A stretch of 64,000 bases of DNA from Bacteroides zhangwenhongii. Its GTDB lineage: Bacteria; Bacteroidota; Bacteroidia; Bacteroidales; Bacteroidaceae. Every line of letters begins with the position of its first letter. Position 1 is the stretch's first letter. The stretch is from the NCBI RefSeq assembly GCF_009193325.2, contig NZ_CP059856.1, positions 2,976,001-3,040,000 of the forward strand, written 5' to 3'. Made by a program: the position numbers and the translations under genes. The notes beneath the pieces were generated by a model. The model saw only the letters and a list, made by a program, of their open reading frames with translations. It did not search any database and was not told where the DNA came from. Shown one piece after another: positions 1 through 8,667 of this stretch.

Positions 1-335
1 GCAACAAAAGCACGCATTATATTTATATTAACTTCTATCGCCAAATCGGAGTTAAGAACACTACTAAGCATTGCAACTCCCAACTCAGTGAAAGCGTAGG
101 GCATATAACGAATACCACCCCTTTTTGAGGTGCAGTTTTTGCACCTCAAAGATTCCCATTCAGAATCAGTAAGTTCAAACATGAAGTCACTTGGAAAGCG
201 TTTAAGGTTACTTTTCACCGAACGTTTTAAATACTTCGTCTCCGTCCCATACATTTCTGCCAAATCAAAATCCAGCATAACCTTTTGCCCACGTATGTCA
301 TAAATCTTACTCTGTATTACTTCGAGTTGTTCCAT
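1..335 (-). CDS. ORF6N domain protein, partial (3' end outside window)
   Basis: The reading frame starts at ATG 333-335 and is open to the window edge, giving 111 codons of the N-terminal part. The protein begins [17 protein letters not shown], continues with [12 protein letters not shown] and contains [14 protein letters not shown]. This is the pattern of the ORF6N DNA-binding domain found in phage antirepressor-like and Bacteroidetes accessory proteins (related to KilA-N/Bro proteins). By family it probably binds DNA, but its target and role are unknown. A TAnnTTTG promoter box lies about 100 bases upstream at 434-441. Such genes are often part of the mobile or variable gene pool, so this end of the window may border an accessory insertion. 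The remaining C-terminal portion cannot be judged. Confidence 0.8.
   Translation of the reverse strand, partial: MEQLEVIQSKIYDIRGQKVMLDFDLAEMYGTETKYLKRSVKSNLKRFPSDFMFELTDSEWESLRCKNCTSKRGGIRYMPYAFTELGVAMLSSVLNSDLAIEVNINIMRAFV
124..150. repeat. Perfect hairpin inside the ORF6N coding region
   Basis: Two perfect 11-base arms, TTTGAGGTGCA (124-134) and TGCACCTCAAA (140-150), are separated by a 5-base spacer. The hairpin lies wholly inside codons of the ORF6N gene, in the segment just before the conserved YMPYAFTE block. Confidence 0.75.
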
Positions 336-433
336 CTTATTCTACTTTGGTATTATTCTTTTAGCACAATTAAGGCAGGCGATTGATATACTGTCAGACT
401 TGGGCTGTATTCTATTGAGGAATATCTTTTCTG

Positions 434-462
434 CAAAAGTAAGCAAATGTGTTATGTAACAA
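434..462 (-). promoter_or_regulatory. Promoter of the ORF6N gene
   Basis: On the minus strand, a TACTTTTG -7 box (434-441) is preceded by TTG (460-462) at 18 bases. This matches the Bacteroides sigma-70 consensus. It would give a leader of about 95 bases before the ATG at 335. Confidence 0.5.
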
Positions 463-483
463 GTAAGCGCCAATCAATATATA

Positions 484-513
484 TTGCTATATCAAAAAGA
501 ATCTGTATCTTTG
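484..513 (+). promoter_or_regulatory. Promoter of rsmD
   Basis: TTG (484-486), 19 bases, then TATCTTTG (506-513) fits the Bacteroides -33/-7 consensus. Transcription would start near 518-522, leaving a leader of about 115 bases before rsmD. The 336-635 gap otherwise holds only the opposing ORF6N promoter and a short doubtful ORF. Confidence 0.6.
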
Positions 514-635
514 ACCATGAAAAGTCTACCAAAACAGTCTGATTCATCAATGTCGTTACTATACTGTTATTTCCAAGCAGGGGAGGCAGGCTTTTCATTA
601 GTGATATTCAATACATTATAAAAGGTTATGATCTT

Positions 636-1199
636 ATGCGAGTAATCAGCGGTATTTACAAACGAAGAAGATTCGATGTGCCACGAACATTCAAAGCACG
701 TCCCACAACAGATTTTGCCAAAGAGAATCTGTTTAATGTACTCAATAATTATATCGACTTCGAAGAGGGAGTCAGCGCATTGGACTTGTTTGCCGGAACC
801 GGAAGCATAAGTATCGAACTTGTATCAAGAGGCTGCGACCGTGTAATCAGCATTGAGAAAGAACCTGCTCATCATGCGTTCATCTCCAAAATAATGAAAG
901 AGGTGAAGACAGACAAATGCCTGCCGATACGCGGGGATGTATTCAAATTCATCAAGGGCAGCCGCGAGCAGTTCGATTTCATCTTTGCCGATCCCCCTTA
1001 CGCTTTAAAGGAACTGGAAACAATCCCCGAACTTATCTTCCAAAACAATTTACTCAAAGAGGGAGGCTTATTAGTATTGGAGCACGGAAAGGACAATAAC
1101 TTTGAGGAAAATCCGTATTTTGTAGAAAGGAGAGTATATGGAAGCGTGAACTTCTCTATCTTTCGTTTTACAGCAATGGAGCCAACAAACGGACAATAG
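636..1199 (+). CDS. rsmD: 16S rRNA (guanine(966)-N(2))-methyltransferase RsmD
   Basis: RsmD transfers a methyl group from S-adenosylmethionine to N2 of G966 in 16S rRNA during 30S assembly. The 187-residue length is typical of the family. The N-terminal MRVISGIYKRR and RPTTDFAKENLFNVL are the family's rRNA-recognition start. LDLFAGTGSISIE (about residues 49-61) is the SAM-binding loop, and FADPPYAL (about 115-122) holds the DPPY catalytic motif of N2-guanine/N6-adenine methyltransferases. The gene has its own promoter upstream and stands alone on the plus strand. Its last 32 bases overlap the end of the convergent cardiolipin synthase gene. The neighbour upstream is an accessory-type gene. 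Confidence 0.93.
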   Translation: MRVISGIYKRRRFDVPRTFKARPTTDFAKENLFNVLNNYIDFEEGVSALDLFAGTGSISIELVSRGCDRVISIEKEPAHHAFISKIMKEVKTDKCLPIRGDVFKFIKGSREQFDFIFADPPYALKELETIPELIFQNNLLKEGGLLVLEHGKDNNFEENPYFVERRVYGSVNFSIFRFTAMEPTNGQ

Positions 1200-2607
1200 A
1201 CTCTACCGCTTTTTGTCTCCACGAACGCTTCACCCAATTCTTTAAGAATATCTGCGTGCTTTCCCGTTGGTCTTGCAGGAATATCTCCTTCATCTCAAGT
1301 GCAGTGTTCACATCGTATATAAAGGCGTTCACCTCAAAATTATGCTCAAAGCTGCGGAAGTCCACATTGGTGGAGCCTACCGTAGAAAGCATATCATCCG
1401 AAACCATAAGTTTGGAATGCAGGAAGCCTTTTTTATAGAAATAAACCTTCACACCAGCTTGCATCACATCAGCCAGGTAGGAGCAAGAACCAAGATGGGT
1501 GATTCTATTATCGGCATGTTCCGGCAACATCAAACGTACGTCTACTCCGGATAATGCCGCCGTCTGCATAGCAGCCAATATTTGTTCGGTCGGCAAGAAA
1601 TAAGGTGTTTGCATATAGAAATATCTCCTTGCACCAGTTATGGCTACGGTCAGTCCCTGCATGATTTCTTTCCAAGGACCGATAGGTTCGCTGGTAACGA
1701 TCTGTACCAGTGAATTTCCATAAGAGTCTATTTTCGGGAAATAACGGGAAGCGGTTATCAGAGTACGGTCTACGAAATACCAATCGAGCAGAAAAGCCGT
1801 CTGCAAACCGTGTACCGCCTTACCTTCTATCATGATGTGCGTGTCTCGCCAGATTCCCCAAGAGAAACCACGCATATAACGTTCCGCCAGATTCATTCCT
1901 CCTACAAAGCCTACCTGCCCGTCGATAACAACAATTTTCCTATGATTCCGATAATTCACCCTACTTGTGAATAAGGGGAAGCGGACTTTCAAGAAGCTCC
2001 TCACTTCAATACCCGCATTACGCATTTCCTCAAAAAAGCGGTTAGGAACATGCCAGCAACCTACGTCATCATAAATCACCCGTACCTCAACTCCCTGCAT
2101 GGCTTTCTCTATCAATACATCTCTGACCATACGCCCGATAGCGTCATCCTCAAAGATATAATATTCCATGTGGATATGCTGCTTCGCTTTTTGCAATTCA
2201 CACAGTAAAGACTGAAGTTTGGTATAACCTTCCGTATAGACAGCCACCCGGTTTCCTTCGAACGGGAAAGCTTGGTTGGTATGCTGGAATAGTTGGATAA
2301 GACGGGAATATTCGTATTGGACTTCCGAGCAATCTTGCGCCAAGTATTCCGCCATCGGTTTCTTGAGGAGACGGTCATAACTCTTCCTCCCGATAATCCG
2401 TTCGCGACGCTGGCTGCGCCCAAAGAAAAAATAAAAGACAAGACCTACAATGGGCAGAAAAAGCAAGATCAGTATCCAAGCCATAGTCTTAACCGGATTC
2501 CGGTTGTCAAGGATAATGATAACAATCGTACCGATGATGGCTCCGAAATAGAGAATATCAAAAGCCACCGTTGCAATCTGAGCAAGTATGTAATTCCAGT
2601 CTATCAT
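1168..2607 (-). CDS. cls: Cardiolipin synthase (phospholipase D family)
   Basis: This enzyme condenses two phosphatidylglycerol molecules to cardiolipin and glycerol at the inner membrane. The 479-residue protein has two N-terminal membrane segments (about 12-32 and 40-60, the PLDc_N region), then two phospholipase D modules. The first catalytic motif is NHRKIVVIDGQVGFVGGMN and the second is HSKLMVSDDMLSTVGSTN, so both HxKxxxxD sets are intact. Convergent with rsmD, overlapping it by 32 bases. Its own promoter lies at 2640-2670, where the -33 box coincides with the T-tract of the terminator of the next gene upstream. The length and architecture match bacterial ClsA-type enzymes. The exact paralogue class is not certain. 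Confidence 0.92.
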   Translation of the reverse strand: MIDWNYILAQIATVAFDILYFGAIIGTIVIIILDNRNPVKTMAWILILLFLPIVGLVFYFFFGRSQRRERIIGRKSYDRLLKKPMAEYLAQDCSEVQYEYSRLIQLFQHTNQAFPFEGNRVAVYTEGYTKLQSLLCELQKAKQHIHMEYYIFEDDAIGRMVRDVLIEKAMQGVEVRVIYDDVGCWHVPNRFFEEMRNAGIEVRSFLKVRFPLFTSRVNYRNHRKIVVIDGQVGFVGGMNLAERYMRGFSWGIWRDTHIMIEGKAVHGLQTAFLLDWYFVDRTLITASRYFPKIDSYGNSLVQIVTSEPIGPWKEIMQGLTVAITGARRYFYMQTPYFLPTEQILAAMQTAALSGVDVRLMLPEHADNRITHLGSCSYLADVMQAGVKVYFYKKGFLHSKLMVSDDMLSTVGSTNVDFRSFEHNFEVNAFIYDVNTALEMKEIFLQDQRESTQIFLKNWVKRSWRQKAVESIVRLLAPLL

Positions 2608-2639
2608 AGGAATCTCTTCTTAAAGCGGATACTAAGCAA

Positions 2640-2670
2640 CAAATATAGAGTAATTTATCGGATAAACAAA
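2640..2670 (-). promoter_or_regulatory. Promoter of cls
   Basis: On the minus strand TTTG (2667-2670), 19 bases, then TATATTTG (2640-2647) is an ideal Bacteroides promoter. It sits 33 bases before the cls start. The TTTG element is also the end of the T-tract of the terminator at 2673-2709. Confidence 0.7.
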
Positions 2671-2709
2671 AAAGTCCCGGCAACAACTCTCGTTCGTTAC
2701 ACCGGGACT
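2668..2709 (-). terminator. Terminator of the outer-membrane barrel gene
   Basis: AGTCCCGG (2673-2680) pairs with CCGGGACT (2702-2709). On the minus strand the stem is followed by six Ts (2668-2673). It lies 27 bases after the stop codon of the 2736-5669 gene. Confidence 0.75.
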
Positions 2710-2735
2710 CCCTTTTTATCTGTATTCACTTATCC

Positions 2736-5669
2736 TCAAAAACGCATCATCCGTCCCGAGCCACCGCCGTGTGGTCCACGCGGTCCACGATGACCACCTC
2801 CATCAAATCCGCCTTGACGCATATTGCCACGAGCTTCTTTATTTCCAAAGACATTCAGACGATAAGAAAAACGAAGCATACAGTAGCTGTTTATTCCATT
2901 ATACTCGGAAACGGAACGCATATCGGCCGTCAACGAACGACTGATATTGGACTGCTGTCTCAGAATATCGTATATCTCTAAACTGATTGTCGCGGCATTA
3001 CCTTTCAGGAAGTTCTGGGCAATCTGCGCATTCCAGATAAGCTCATTCTTATTCATGCTGGCGTCACGATAGCCACGACGTGCATTGTTGGTTATGTTTG
3101 TCGACAATGTCATACTCCAAGGCAAAGAAATATTGGTGCTTGCTCCATATCCGAACGTATATGGTTCCTGATTGTTCTCCGGGCGCAACTCATTACGCTC
3201 GAAATTATAGTTGATCGAACCGTTAATAGTAAACTCAAACCAATCATTACGGAAAGTTCCATTCAGATTCTCACCCAAAGTCAACGTTGTACTCGTGTTC
3301 TTATCATTCACCTTAGTATCATTATTATAAAGGAAAGAAACATCGTTAGTATAGTTAGCACGTGAGAAAGAATGGATAGTGAAACGCTTGTCTCTCAAAG
3401 CTGTATTAAAGCCGAACATCCCCATTGCATTCCAATAACCATTAATATTTTCCGGTTGGGAAATTGTTCCACCCGTTGTCTGATTATAACGAGTAACATT
3501 GGAAATTTTGTTCTGGGTCATATTAAAAAATGCATGCGCCATCATCCCCCTCTGTTTATCCGCATTATAAGTATTGTAGAATAAGCGCATGGAATGATTG
3601 AAAGAAGGTTTCAATCCCGGGTTTCCCTTGGTGATTCTCAACGGATTGGAATCATCGGTCACATCCAACAGATTCTCCATACCCGGTTGACTAGCACGCC
3701 CCCGATAAGTAAACCGCAACTGGCTCACCTTAGAGAAACGGTAGCGGAAATCAATATTAGGAGCAAAATTGAATACATTTCTCTTTACAACTGTATCTAT
3801 CTCAGATTTTTTATAAGTCAATGTCGTATTTTGTGGCTGCAAAGAGACTCCCAAGTTAAAACGATACTTCTCACGGATGATATTCAATCCCGCATTAACA
3901 TCATGGTTGTAATATTTATATTTCGCATATTTACTTAAGTCCCTATCTTTATATTCCCAGTATCCGTCCGGCAAGTCATTTCCTAAATGCCAATCCCATT
4001 CCTGTCCCTTACCGTCATCGCCAGGCATCAAATCATAAGTACTTCTGTCACTCTCACTATATTTATATTGGAACTTATAACGCAACTGCAAGAATGTAGA
4101 CTTTGCAATCGGTTCATTATATGTCAATTCTGCCGTATAGTCATAATTTTGAGTAGGAGAAGTTGTATACCGCCTGTTATCATCATCTTCTTTCGGTTCT
4201 TCCTTGTCAAAATAACGAGTCAACGACTCACTGAACTGCTCACTGTCATTATCACCATAATTAAATGTACCGCGAAAAGTGATATTTCGCCCCCGACTGT
4301 TCAATCTCCTATTTAACTGCAAACTCGCATTCGCAGACAAACTGTTGCTTTCAGACAGTGAGTTGCTATTACTCCCATTCACTCGAATTGCCTCTAATGG
4401 ATCATCGGTTGCCCCCCACAAACTTTTATCCAAAAAGTCATTAGGATTAGATACTAAATTGAATGGATCACTGTCAAAAGTTCCCGATTCGGATTTAGAA
4501 TGACTTTCAGACTTTCCATACGAAAAATTTGGACGAAAAATTATATTAGTCAGTGTATCGGGTCTCCATTCCAAACGGAAGTCAGCATTAAAATTCGTAT
4601 TCTTGTTCCGGTTTCTGCTATTTGAGTTCGAATAGGAATTTCCATTCTGCAAGAAACGTTCCGAATAGTTGGTAGAAAGCGCATCTCGATCGCTAAAGTT
4701 ATAACGGGCACTACCTCCTAGTTCCAATTTCTCCGACTGGGTAGCAAAGTTAGCTCCTAACATTTTGGTTGCAGTCAGTCCATTACTGTTTCGGAAACGG
4801 GGTCCACCACCTCCGGAAAATCCCTGATCGTTTACATTATTAGCCGAGCCAATCAAAGTAAACTGACTGTTATCAACAAAACGATTCAACATCAAGTTAC
4901 TCCCATAACGGTCTTTCGTACCGACAGCCGCACTCGCATTTCCAAACCAGCCTTGGTTCATTCCCTTCTTCACCTTCAAGTCGAGAACCGTTTCTTCTTC
5001 TCCATCATCAATTCCCGTAACACGGGCCAAGTCAGATTTCTTATCATATGTCTTCAGTTTATCAATCATGTTAACCGGCAAGTTTTTCAGTCCGGTTTTC
5101 ACATCACCGCCAAAGAACTCCTTACCATCCACCATGATCTTCTTCACTTCCTTACCATTGATCTTGACATTCCCCTCATCATCAATTTCCGCACCGGGAA
5201 GTTTTTTCACTAGTTCTTCGAGCATAGCTCCTTCAGGAGTACGGTAAGCGGAGGAATTATATTCCAATGTATCTTCTTTCACAGTCACTTGGGGAGCTTC
5301 GGCAGTAATCACAGCCTCCTTCAACATAACAGCGTCAGACTCCAGCGCTATCGTCCCCACACGCTTTTCCGTCATGTTCGCATAAAGATGAAGAGGTACA
5401 TACTTTGTGAGGAAACCGATATAGGATACCTTCAAAAGATATTTCCCGGCCTTCACTTTGGGAAGAGTAAACCAACCTTGATTATTACTGGCAATACCGG
5501 CAGCATAAGCGCTATCGGGCAATGACAACAATTGAACTGTAGCCTGTGCCGCCGGCTCTTTCGAGTCGGACTCTACAACACGTCCCGAAACAGTAATCAC
5601 CTTATTTTGTGCAAAAATAGAGAAGGTGCTCAGCAATAGCAACACCAACCCGACTGAAAATCTTTTCAT
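2736..5669 (-). CDS. Outer-membrane beta-barrel protein, TonB-receptor-like
   Basis: A 977-residue secreted protein with signal peptide (about 1-20, ending FSIFAQ). A carboxypeptidase-regulatory-like beta-sandwich follows (about 26-115), then a plug-like region (about 120-250, with LPGAEIDDEGNVKINGKEVKK and a VDGKEFFGGD motif) and a long Asn/Ser-rich barrel (about 300-950). This matches the OMP_b-brl_3 / TonB-dependent-receptor-like family of Bacteroidetes. No SusD partner is adjacent, so it is not a classic SusC. Transport or surface assembly is possible but the substrate is unknown. The C-terminal tail is unusual: rich in Gly, His, Pro and Arg (from about residue 948) before the final Phe expected for BAM recognition. 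Monocistronic, with its own terminator downstream. Confidence 0.85.
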   Translation of the reverse strand: MKRFSVGLVLLLLSTFSIFAQNKVITVSGRVVESDSKEPAAQATVQLLSLPDSAYAAGIASNNQGWFTLPKVKAGKYLLKVSYIGFLTKYVPLHLYANMTEKRVGTIALESDAVMLKEAVITAEAPQVTVKEDTLEYNSSAYRTPEGAMLEELVKKLPGAEIDDEGNVKINGKEVKKIMVDGKEFFGGDVKTGLKNLPVNMIDKLKTYDKKSDLARVTGIDDGEEETVLDLKVKKGMNQGWFGNASAAVGTKDRYGSNLMLNRFVDNSQFTLIGSANNVNDQGFSGGGGPRFRNSNGLTATKMLGANFATQSEKLELGGSARYNFSDRDALSTNYSERFLQNGNSYSNSNSRNRNKNTNFNADFRLEWRPDTLTNIIFRPNFSYGKSESHSKSESGTFDSDPFNLVSNPNDFLDKSLWGATDDPLEAIRVNGSNSNSLSESNSLSANASLQLNRRLNSRGRNITFRGTFNYGDNDSEQFSESLTRYFDKEEPKEDDDNRRYTTSPTQNYDYTAELTYNEPIAKSTFLQLRYKFQYKYSESDRSTYDLMPGDDGKGQEWDWHLGNDLPDGYWEYKDRDLSKYAKYKYYNHDVNAGLNIIREKYRFNLGVSLQPQNTTLTYKKSEIDTVVKRNVFNFAPNIDFRYRFSKVSQLRFTYRGRASQPGMENLLDVTDDSNPLRITKGNPGLKPSFNHSMRLFYNTYNADKQRGMMAHAFFNMTQNKISNVTRYNQTTGGTISQPENINGYWNAMGMFGFNTALRDKRFTIHSFSRANYTNDVSFLYNNDTKVNDKNTSTTLTLGENLNGTFRNDWFEFTINGSINYNFERNELRPENNQEPYTFGYGASTNISLPWSMTLSTNITNNARRGYRDASMNKNELIWNAQIAQNFLKGNAATISLEIYDILRQQSNISRSLTADMRSVSEYNGINSYCMLRFSYRLNVFGNKEARGNMRQGGFDGGGHRGPRGPHGGGSGRMMRF

Positions 5670-5752
5670 TTACCTTATTTACGATTATATTAGTAGCAAT
5701 AGCAATGTTCTTTTGACAAATAAGATCGTAAAAGGTTTAATCGGGAAGATAA

Positions 5753-6157
5753 TTATCTTTTAAAGAATCGATCAACGAGCGCTTTTTTCAGACCAAACTC
5801 CAGACAAAGCACATTAAAGACTAGGAAAGTAAGAAAAGAAGAAGTATCAACATTGATGACATCTCCTTGCATAACGCGCCATAACATCCCTCCAAAGACA
5901 AACAGGAACGTCAGAAAGATTGCATTCCGAACAGCCGCATTACGAATCTGCTCCGTTTCACGACTTTCATGCTTACTAAAAGCAAAGATTATCAACAAAC
6001 ATCCTGCCATCATCAGCAACTTTGTACATTCTTTATAAAACAACAGATTGCTGTCGGTCACCATCCCTTGCATCACCAGAATAAAAGGAATGAACAGAGC
6101 TACCAACAAGACAACATATCCCAAAGGACGACAATAGACAGGTAATAATGCTTTCAT
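5753..6157 (-). CDS. Small four-helix membrane protein of unknown function
   Basis: I do not recognise the family. From the ATG at 6155-6157 the product is 134 residues. It has four hydrophobic segments (starting near PLGYVVLLVALF, KLLMMAGCLLIIF, AIFLTFLFVFGGM and FLTFLVFNVLCLEF) and a basic C-terminus DRFFKR. The longer frame upstream runs across the aroB promoter and is not credible. A TACTTTTG box lies 28 bases upstream on this strand. The gene is divergent from aroB and stands alone. An inner-membrane location is inferred from the hydrophobic segments only. Confidence 0.7.
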   Translation of the reverse strand: MKALLPVYCRPLGYVVLLVALFIPFILVMQGMVTDSNLLFYKECTKLLMMAGCLLIIFAFSKHESRETEQIRNAAVRNAIFLTFLFVFGGMLWRVMQGDVINVDTSSFLTFLVFNVLCLEFGLKKALVDRFFKR

Positions 6158-6185
6158 AATTGAATGATTGAACGTTTTAACGAGA

Positions 6186-6193
6186 CAAAAGTA
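6186..6193 (-). promoter_or_regulatory. -7 box of the small membrane protein gene
   Basis: TACTTTTG on the minus strand, 28 bases before the ATG at 6157. No clear -33 element was seen. Confidence 0.45.
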
Positions 6194-6214
6194 AGCAAAA
6201 AAGATAATTTTATA

Positions 6215-6222
6215 TACATTTG
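6215..6222 (+). promoter_or_regulatory. -7 box of aroB
   Basis: TACATTTG, 22 bases before the aroB ATG at 6245, matches TAnnTTTG. The -33 region is weak. It forms a divergent promoter pair with the box at 6186-6193. Confidence 0.45.
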
Positions 6223-6244
6223 CAGACAGAAAAGCAAAAGAATC

Positions 6245-7306
6245 ATGAGTAAACAAGAAGTTATTCTCTGTGAAAGCTTGGAAACAAGCCTGCGCCGTGC
6301 CATCGAACAGTGTCCGCACGACAAATTATTCATTCTTACAGACGAGCATACCCGCTCTCTCTGTCTTCCTTCCCTAAAGGAAACCTCATTGCTGAAAGAG
6401 GCTGTTGAAATATGTATCGGAGCCGAAGACGTACATAAGACGTTGGATACACTCGCCTCCGTCTGGATGGCATTAAGCACGCAAGGAGCTACCCGCCACT
6501 CTCTGCTTATCAATCTCGGAGGGGGGATGGTTACGGATTTGGGTGGTTTTGCCGCAGCCACTTTCAAACGTGGTATTGCTTATATCAATATACCCACTAC
6601 CCTATTGGCTATGGTAGACGCGTCTGTCGGCGGTAAAACAGGAATCAACTTCAACGGACTGAAGAACGAGATCGGCTCATTCTTTCCGGCCAACAGCGTG
6701 CTACTCGAAACAGAATTCCTGCGCACACTGGATGCGCATAACTTCTTTTCCGGATATGCAGAAATGCTGAAACACGGTTTGATCAGCAACGTAGAACATT
6801 GGGCAGAGTTACTCAGTTTCGATACCGTCAATATCGACTATGCCGCTCTCAAAAGGCTGGTTGGCGAGTCGGTACAAGTGAAAGAAGAAATAGTGGAGCA
6901 GGATCCCTTCGAACGTAACATTCGTAAAGCATTAAACCTGGGGCATACGGTAGGACACGCATTCGAAAGCATGGCGTTGGCGGAAAACCGTCCGGTATTG
7001 CATGGTTATGCAGTCGCCTGGGGAATTGTATGTGAATTGTACCTGTCCCATACTAAAGTCGGTTTTCCGAAAGAGAAAATGAGACAGACAATCCGGTTTA
7101 TCAAAGACAATTATGGGGTATTCACTTTCGACTGCAAGAAATATGAACAACTATACGCATTCATGACACATGACAAAAAGAATACTTCGGGAACAATTAA
7201 TTTCACATTATTGAAAGACATCGGAGACATCTGCATCAACCAGACTGCCGATAAGGATACCATCTTTGAGATGTTGGACTTTTACCGTGAATGTATGGGA
7301 ATTTAA
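6245..7306 (+). CDS. aroB: 3-dehydroquinate synthase
   Basis: AroB converts DAHP to 3-dehydroquinate, the second step of the shikimate pathway, with NAD and a metal. From the ATG at 6245 the product is 353 residues, the usual length. The glycine-rich NAD-binding segment GGGMVTDLGGFAAATFKRG is followed by the family signature INIPTTLLAMVDASVGGKTG. Metal-binding His residues are present in GHTVGHAFE and LHGYAVAWG. The alternative upstream start at 6164 lies within the promoter. Unlinked to the DAHP synthase gene at 39600, with which it shares the pathway. Convergent with the AraC gene, only 5 bases apart. Confidence 0.95.
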   Translation: MSKQEVILCESLETSLRRAIEQCPHDKLFILTDEHTRSLCLPSLKETSLLKEAVEICIGAEDVHKTLDTLASVWMALSTQGATRHSLLINLGGGMVTDLGGFAAATFKRGIAYINIPTTLLAMVDASVGGKTGINFNGLKNEIGSFFPANSVLLETEFLRTLDAHNFFSGYAEMLKHGLISNVEHWAELLSFDTVNIDYAALKRLVGESVQVKEEIVEQDPFERNIRKALNLGHTVGHAFESMALAENRPVLHGYAVAWGIVCELYLSHTKVGFPKEKMRQTIRFIKDNYGVFTFDCKKYEQLYAFMTHDKKNTSGTINFTLLKDIGDICINQTADKDTIFEMLDFYRECMGI

Positions 7307-7311
7307 TTCCC

Positions 7312-8178
7312 TTAGCCCAAGTGAGACATTCGATACTGAGAGAGTGACATTCCCGTATGTTTTCTGAAGAAACGTCCTAGCGAAGACTGGTTGGCGAAAT
7401 TTGTCCTAATGGCTATCTCCTGAATATTCATATTTGTATTCTTCAACAGTGTTTTTATTTCCAGTATGACGTATTCAACAATCCAGTCTTTCGCAGACTT
7501 TCCGCTCGTCTCCTTGATAACCATAGTCAGATATTTGGAAGTGATACAGAGTTTATCCGCATAAAAAGCCACATCCTTGTTCTCTTTAAAATGCTTCATG
7601 ATAAGCCCGAAGAATTTATTAGCCAGCTCTTCCTTACGTATATCTTTCCTATCAGTCGTCAAAGTAGCCTCCTTCTGATAAGCGTTGAACAGCTCGAGAT
7701 ACAGATATCGCAGCAGATGAACTATCAGTTCCCGTCTATATATATCCTGAGATGTAACTTTCCCTTTTATCATCCCCAGAAAATTATAGGTCCGAAGAAC
7801 ATCACGTTCCGTCTGCGGATACCAATAATGGTTTCGCATATAAAAGAAAAAATGTGGAGAAAATCGGGGAGCTCCACTTAACGCATCGCTGAACAAAGAA
7901 GATGATATGACCATTGTTACAGTCAAGAAATCTTCGCTAGGATCACTAAATGAGACAAACTGTCCGGGCAACAGTATTATCAGTTCCTTCGGCTGTATCC
8001 AATGTACGTCCTCATGTACAGTGAGTTTCGCTTTTCCCCTCAAACTATATACAATCAAGGCAGATTGGATATTGGAAGGATAGGAAGTCAGAGGAAGGTA
8101 TTTTAGATTCTGGTAAAACTTAAAGTCATCACCCAAAACATATATCTCTAATGTCTCTGTATTATTAATGTCTAACAT
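7312..8178 (-). CDS. AraC-family transcriptional regulator
   Basis: A 288-residue regulator with an N-terminal cupin-like sensing region (about 1-150; RGKAKLTVHEDVHWIQPKEL) and a C-terminal double helix-turn-helix (about 185-288). The second helix-turn-helix shows the typical NIQEIAIRTNFANQSSLGRFFRKHTG pattern seen in short blocks: QEIAIRTNFANQSSLGRFF then HTGMSLSQYR. The ligand and targets are unknown. It is not next to an evident target operon: the convergent neighbour is aroB, and upstream is a 310-base gap followed by tRNA-Pro. It has its own likely promoter at 8213-8240. Confidence 0.88.
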   Translation of the reverse strand: MLDINNTETLEIYVLGDDFKFYQNLKYLPLTSYPSNIQSALIVYSLRGKAKLTVHEDVHWIQPKELIILLPGQFVSFSDPSEDFLTVTMVISSSLFSDALSGAPRFSPHFFFYMRNHYWYPQTERDVLRTYNFLGMIKGKVTSQDIYRRELIVHLLRYLYLELFNAYQKEATLTTDRKDIRKEELANKFFGLIMKHFKENKDVAFYADKLCITSKYLTMVIKETSGKSAKDWIVEYVILEIKTLLKNTNMNIQEIAIRTNFANQSSLGRFFRKHTGMSLSQYRMSHLG

Positions 8179-8212
8179 TTAACGCCTTTCTAATCTAAAC
8201 TAGTCTTTTCTA

Positions 8213-8240
8213 CAAATGTATAACATCCCCTCATACCAAA
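8213..8240 (-). promoter_or_regulatory. Promoter of the AraC-family gene
   Basis: TACATTTG (8213-8220, minus strand) lies 34 bases before the start codon. TTTG at 8237-8240 is at 16 bases, shorter than ideal. Confidence 0.4.
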
Positions 8241-8446
8241 GCACCGCCAGTGGAATTATGGTATTATTCTACGGAAATAATACATCTGTTATTTACATTA
8301 ATTCATAAACAAAACCACTGATAAATTGTTTATCCGCACCTCTTCACTTTAAACCTGCCATGCCTCATTTATCCTCCACCAAACATAAGAACAGATTTAA
8401 AACCGTACAAAAAAGAATCACCGCACAATAAAATTCAAAGGATTTA
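8241..8446. other. Gene-free AT-rich gap with two short inverted repeats
   Basis: No ORF is credible in this gap between the AraC gene and tRNA-Pro. GTATTATT (8261-8268) pairs with AATAATAC (8276-8283), and ATAAACAA (8305-8312) pairs with TTGTTTAT (8326-8333). They lie upstream of the AraC gene and could be operator sites or chance dyads in AT-rich sequence. Confidence 0.3.
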
Positions 8447-8477
8447 TTTGCTAATTAAAAATAAAGCACTACTTTTG
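8447..8477 (+). promoter_or_regulatory. Promoter of tRNA-Pro
   Basis: TTTG (8447-8450), 19 bases, then TACTTTTG (8470-8477) matches the Bacteroides consensus. It ends 11 bases before the mature tRNA. Confidence 0.7.
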
Positions 8478-8488
8478 CATCCGCAATT

Positions 8489-8563
8489 CGGGGTGTAGCT
8501 CAGCCCGGTTAGAGTACGCGTCTGGGGGGCGTGTGGTCGCTGGTTCGAATCCAGTCACCCCGA
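8489..8563 (+). tRNA. tRNA-Pro (anticodon GGG)
   Basis: A 75-base cloverleaf. The acceptor stem pairs CGGGGTG (8489-8495) with CACCCCG (8556-8562), with discriminator A at 8563. The D-stem is GCTC/GAGT. The anticodon stem is CGCGT/GCGTG around the loop CTGGGGG, giving anticodon GGG for proline CCC/CCU codons. The T-arm is GCTGG-TTCGAAT-CCAGT. The 3' CCA is not encoded (CAT follows). It has its own promoter and terminator. Confidence 0.95.
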
Positions 8564-8570
8564 CATTGGG

Positions 8571-8612
8571 AATCAGCCATTTACAAACAGTAAGTGGCTG
8601 ATTTGTTTTTTT
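8571..8612 (+). terminator. Terminator of tRNA-Pro
   Basis: AATCAGCCA (8571-8579) pairs with TGGCTGATT (8595-8603), followed by TGTTTTTTT (8604-8612). It begins 8 bases after the tRNA. Confidence 0.8.
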
Positions 8613-8667
8613 AGTGGAACACATTTGGAACAATAAACCCGTATTTATCAAGAATAGCCCTATAGCA

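Noticed and set aside
517..621. 34-codon ORF (MKSLPKQSDSSM...) just before rsmD
   Set aside because: It starts at the predicted transcription start of rsmD, so it would be leaderless, and shows no clear family. It may be a remnant of a gene that once preceded rsmD, but the evidence is too thin.
7312..8178. AraC gene as a local regulator of aroB
   Set aside because: The genes are convergent and AraC regulators of this type usually act on sugar or stress genes. Nothing in the sequence ties it to aroB.
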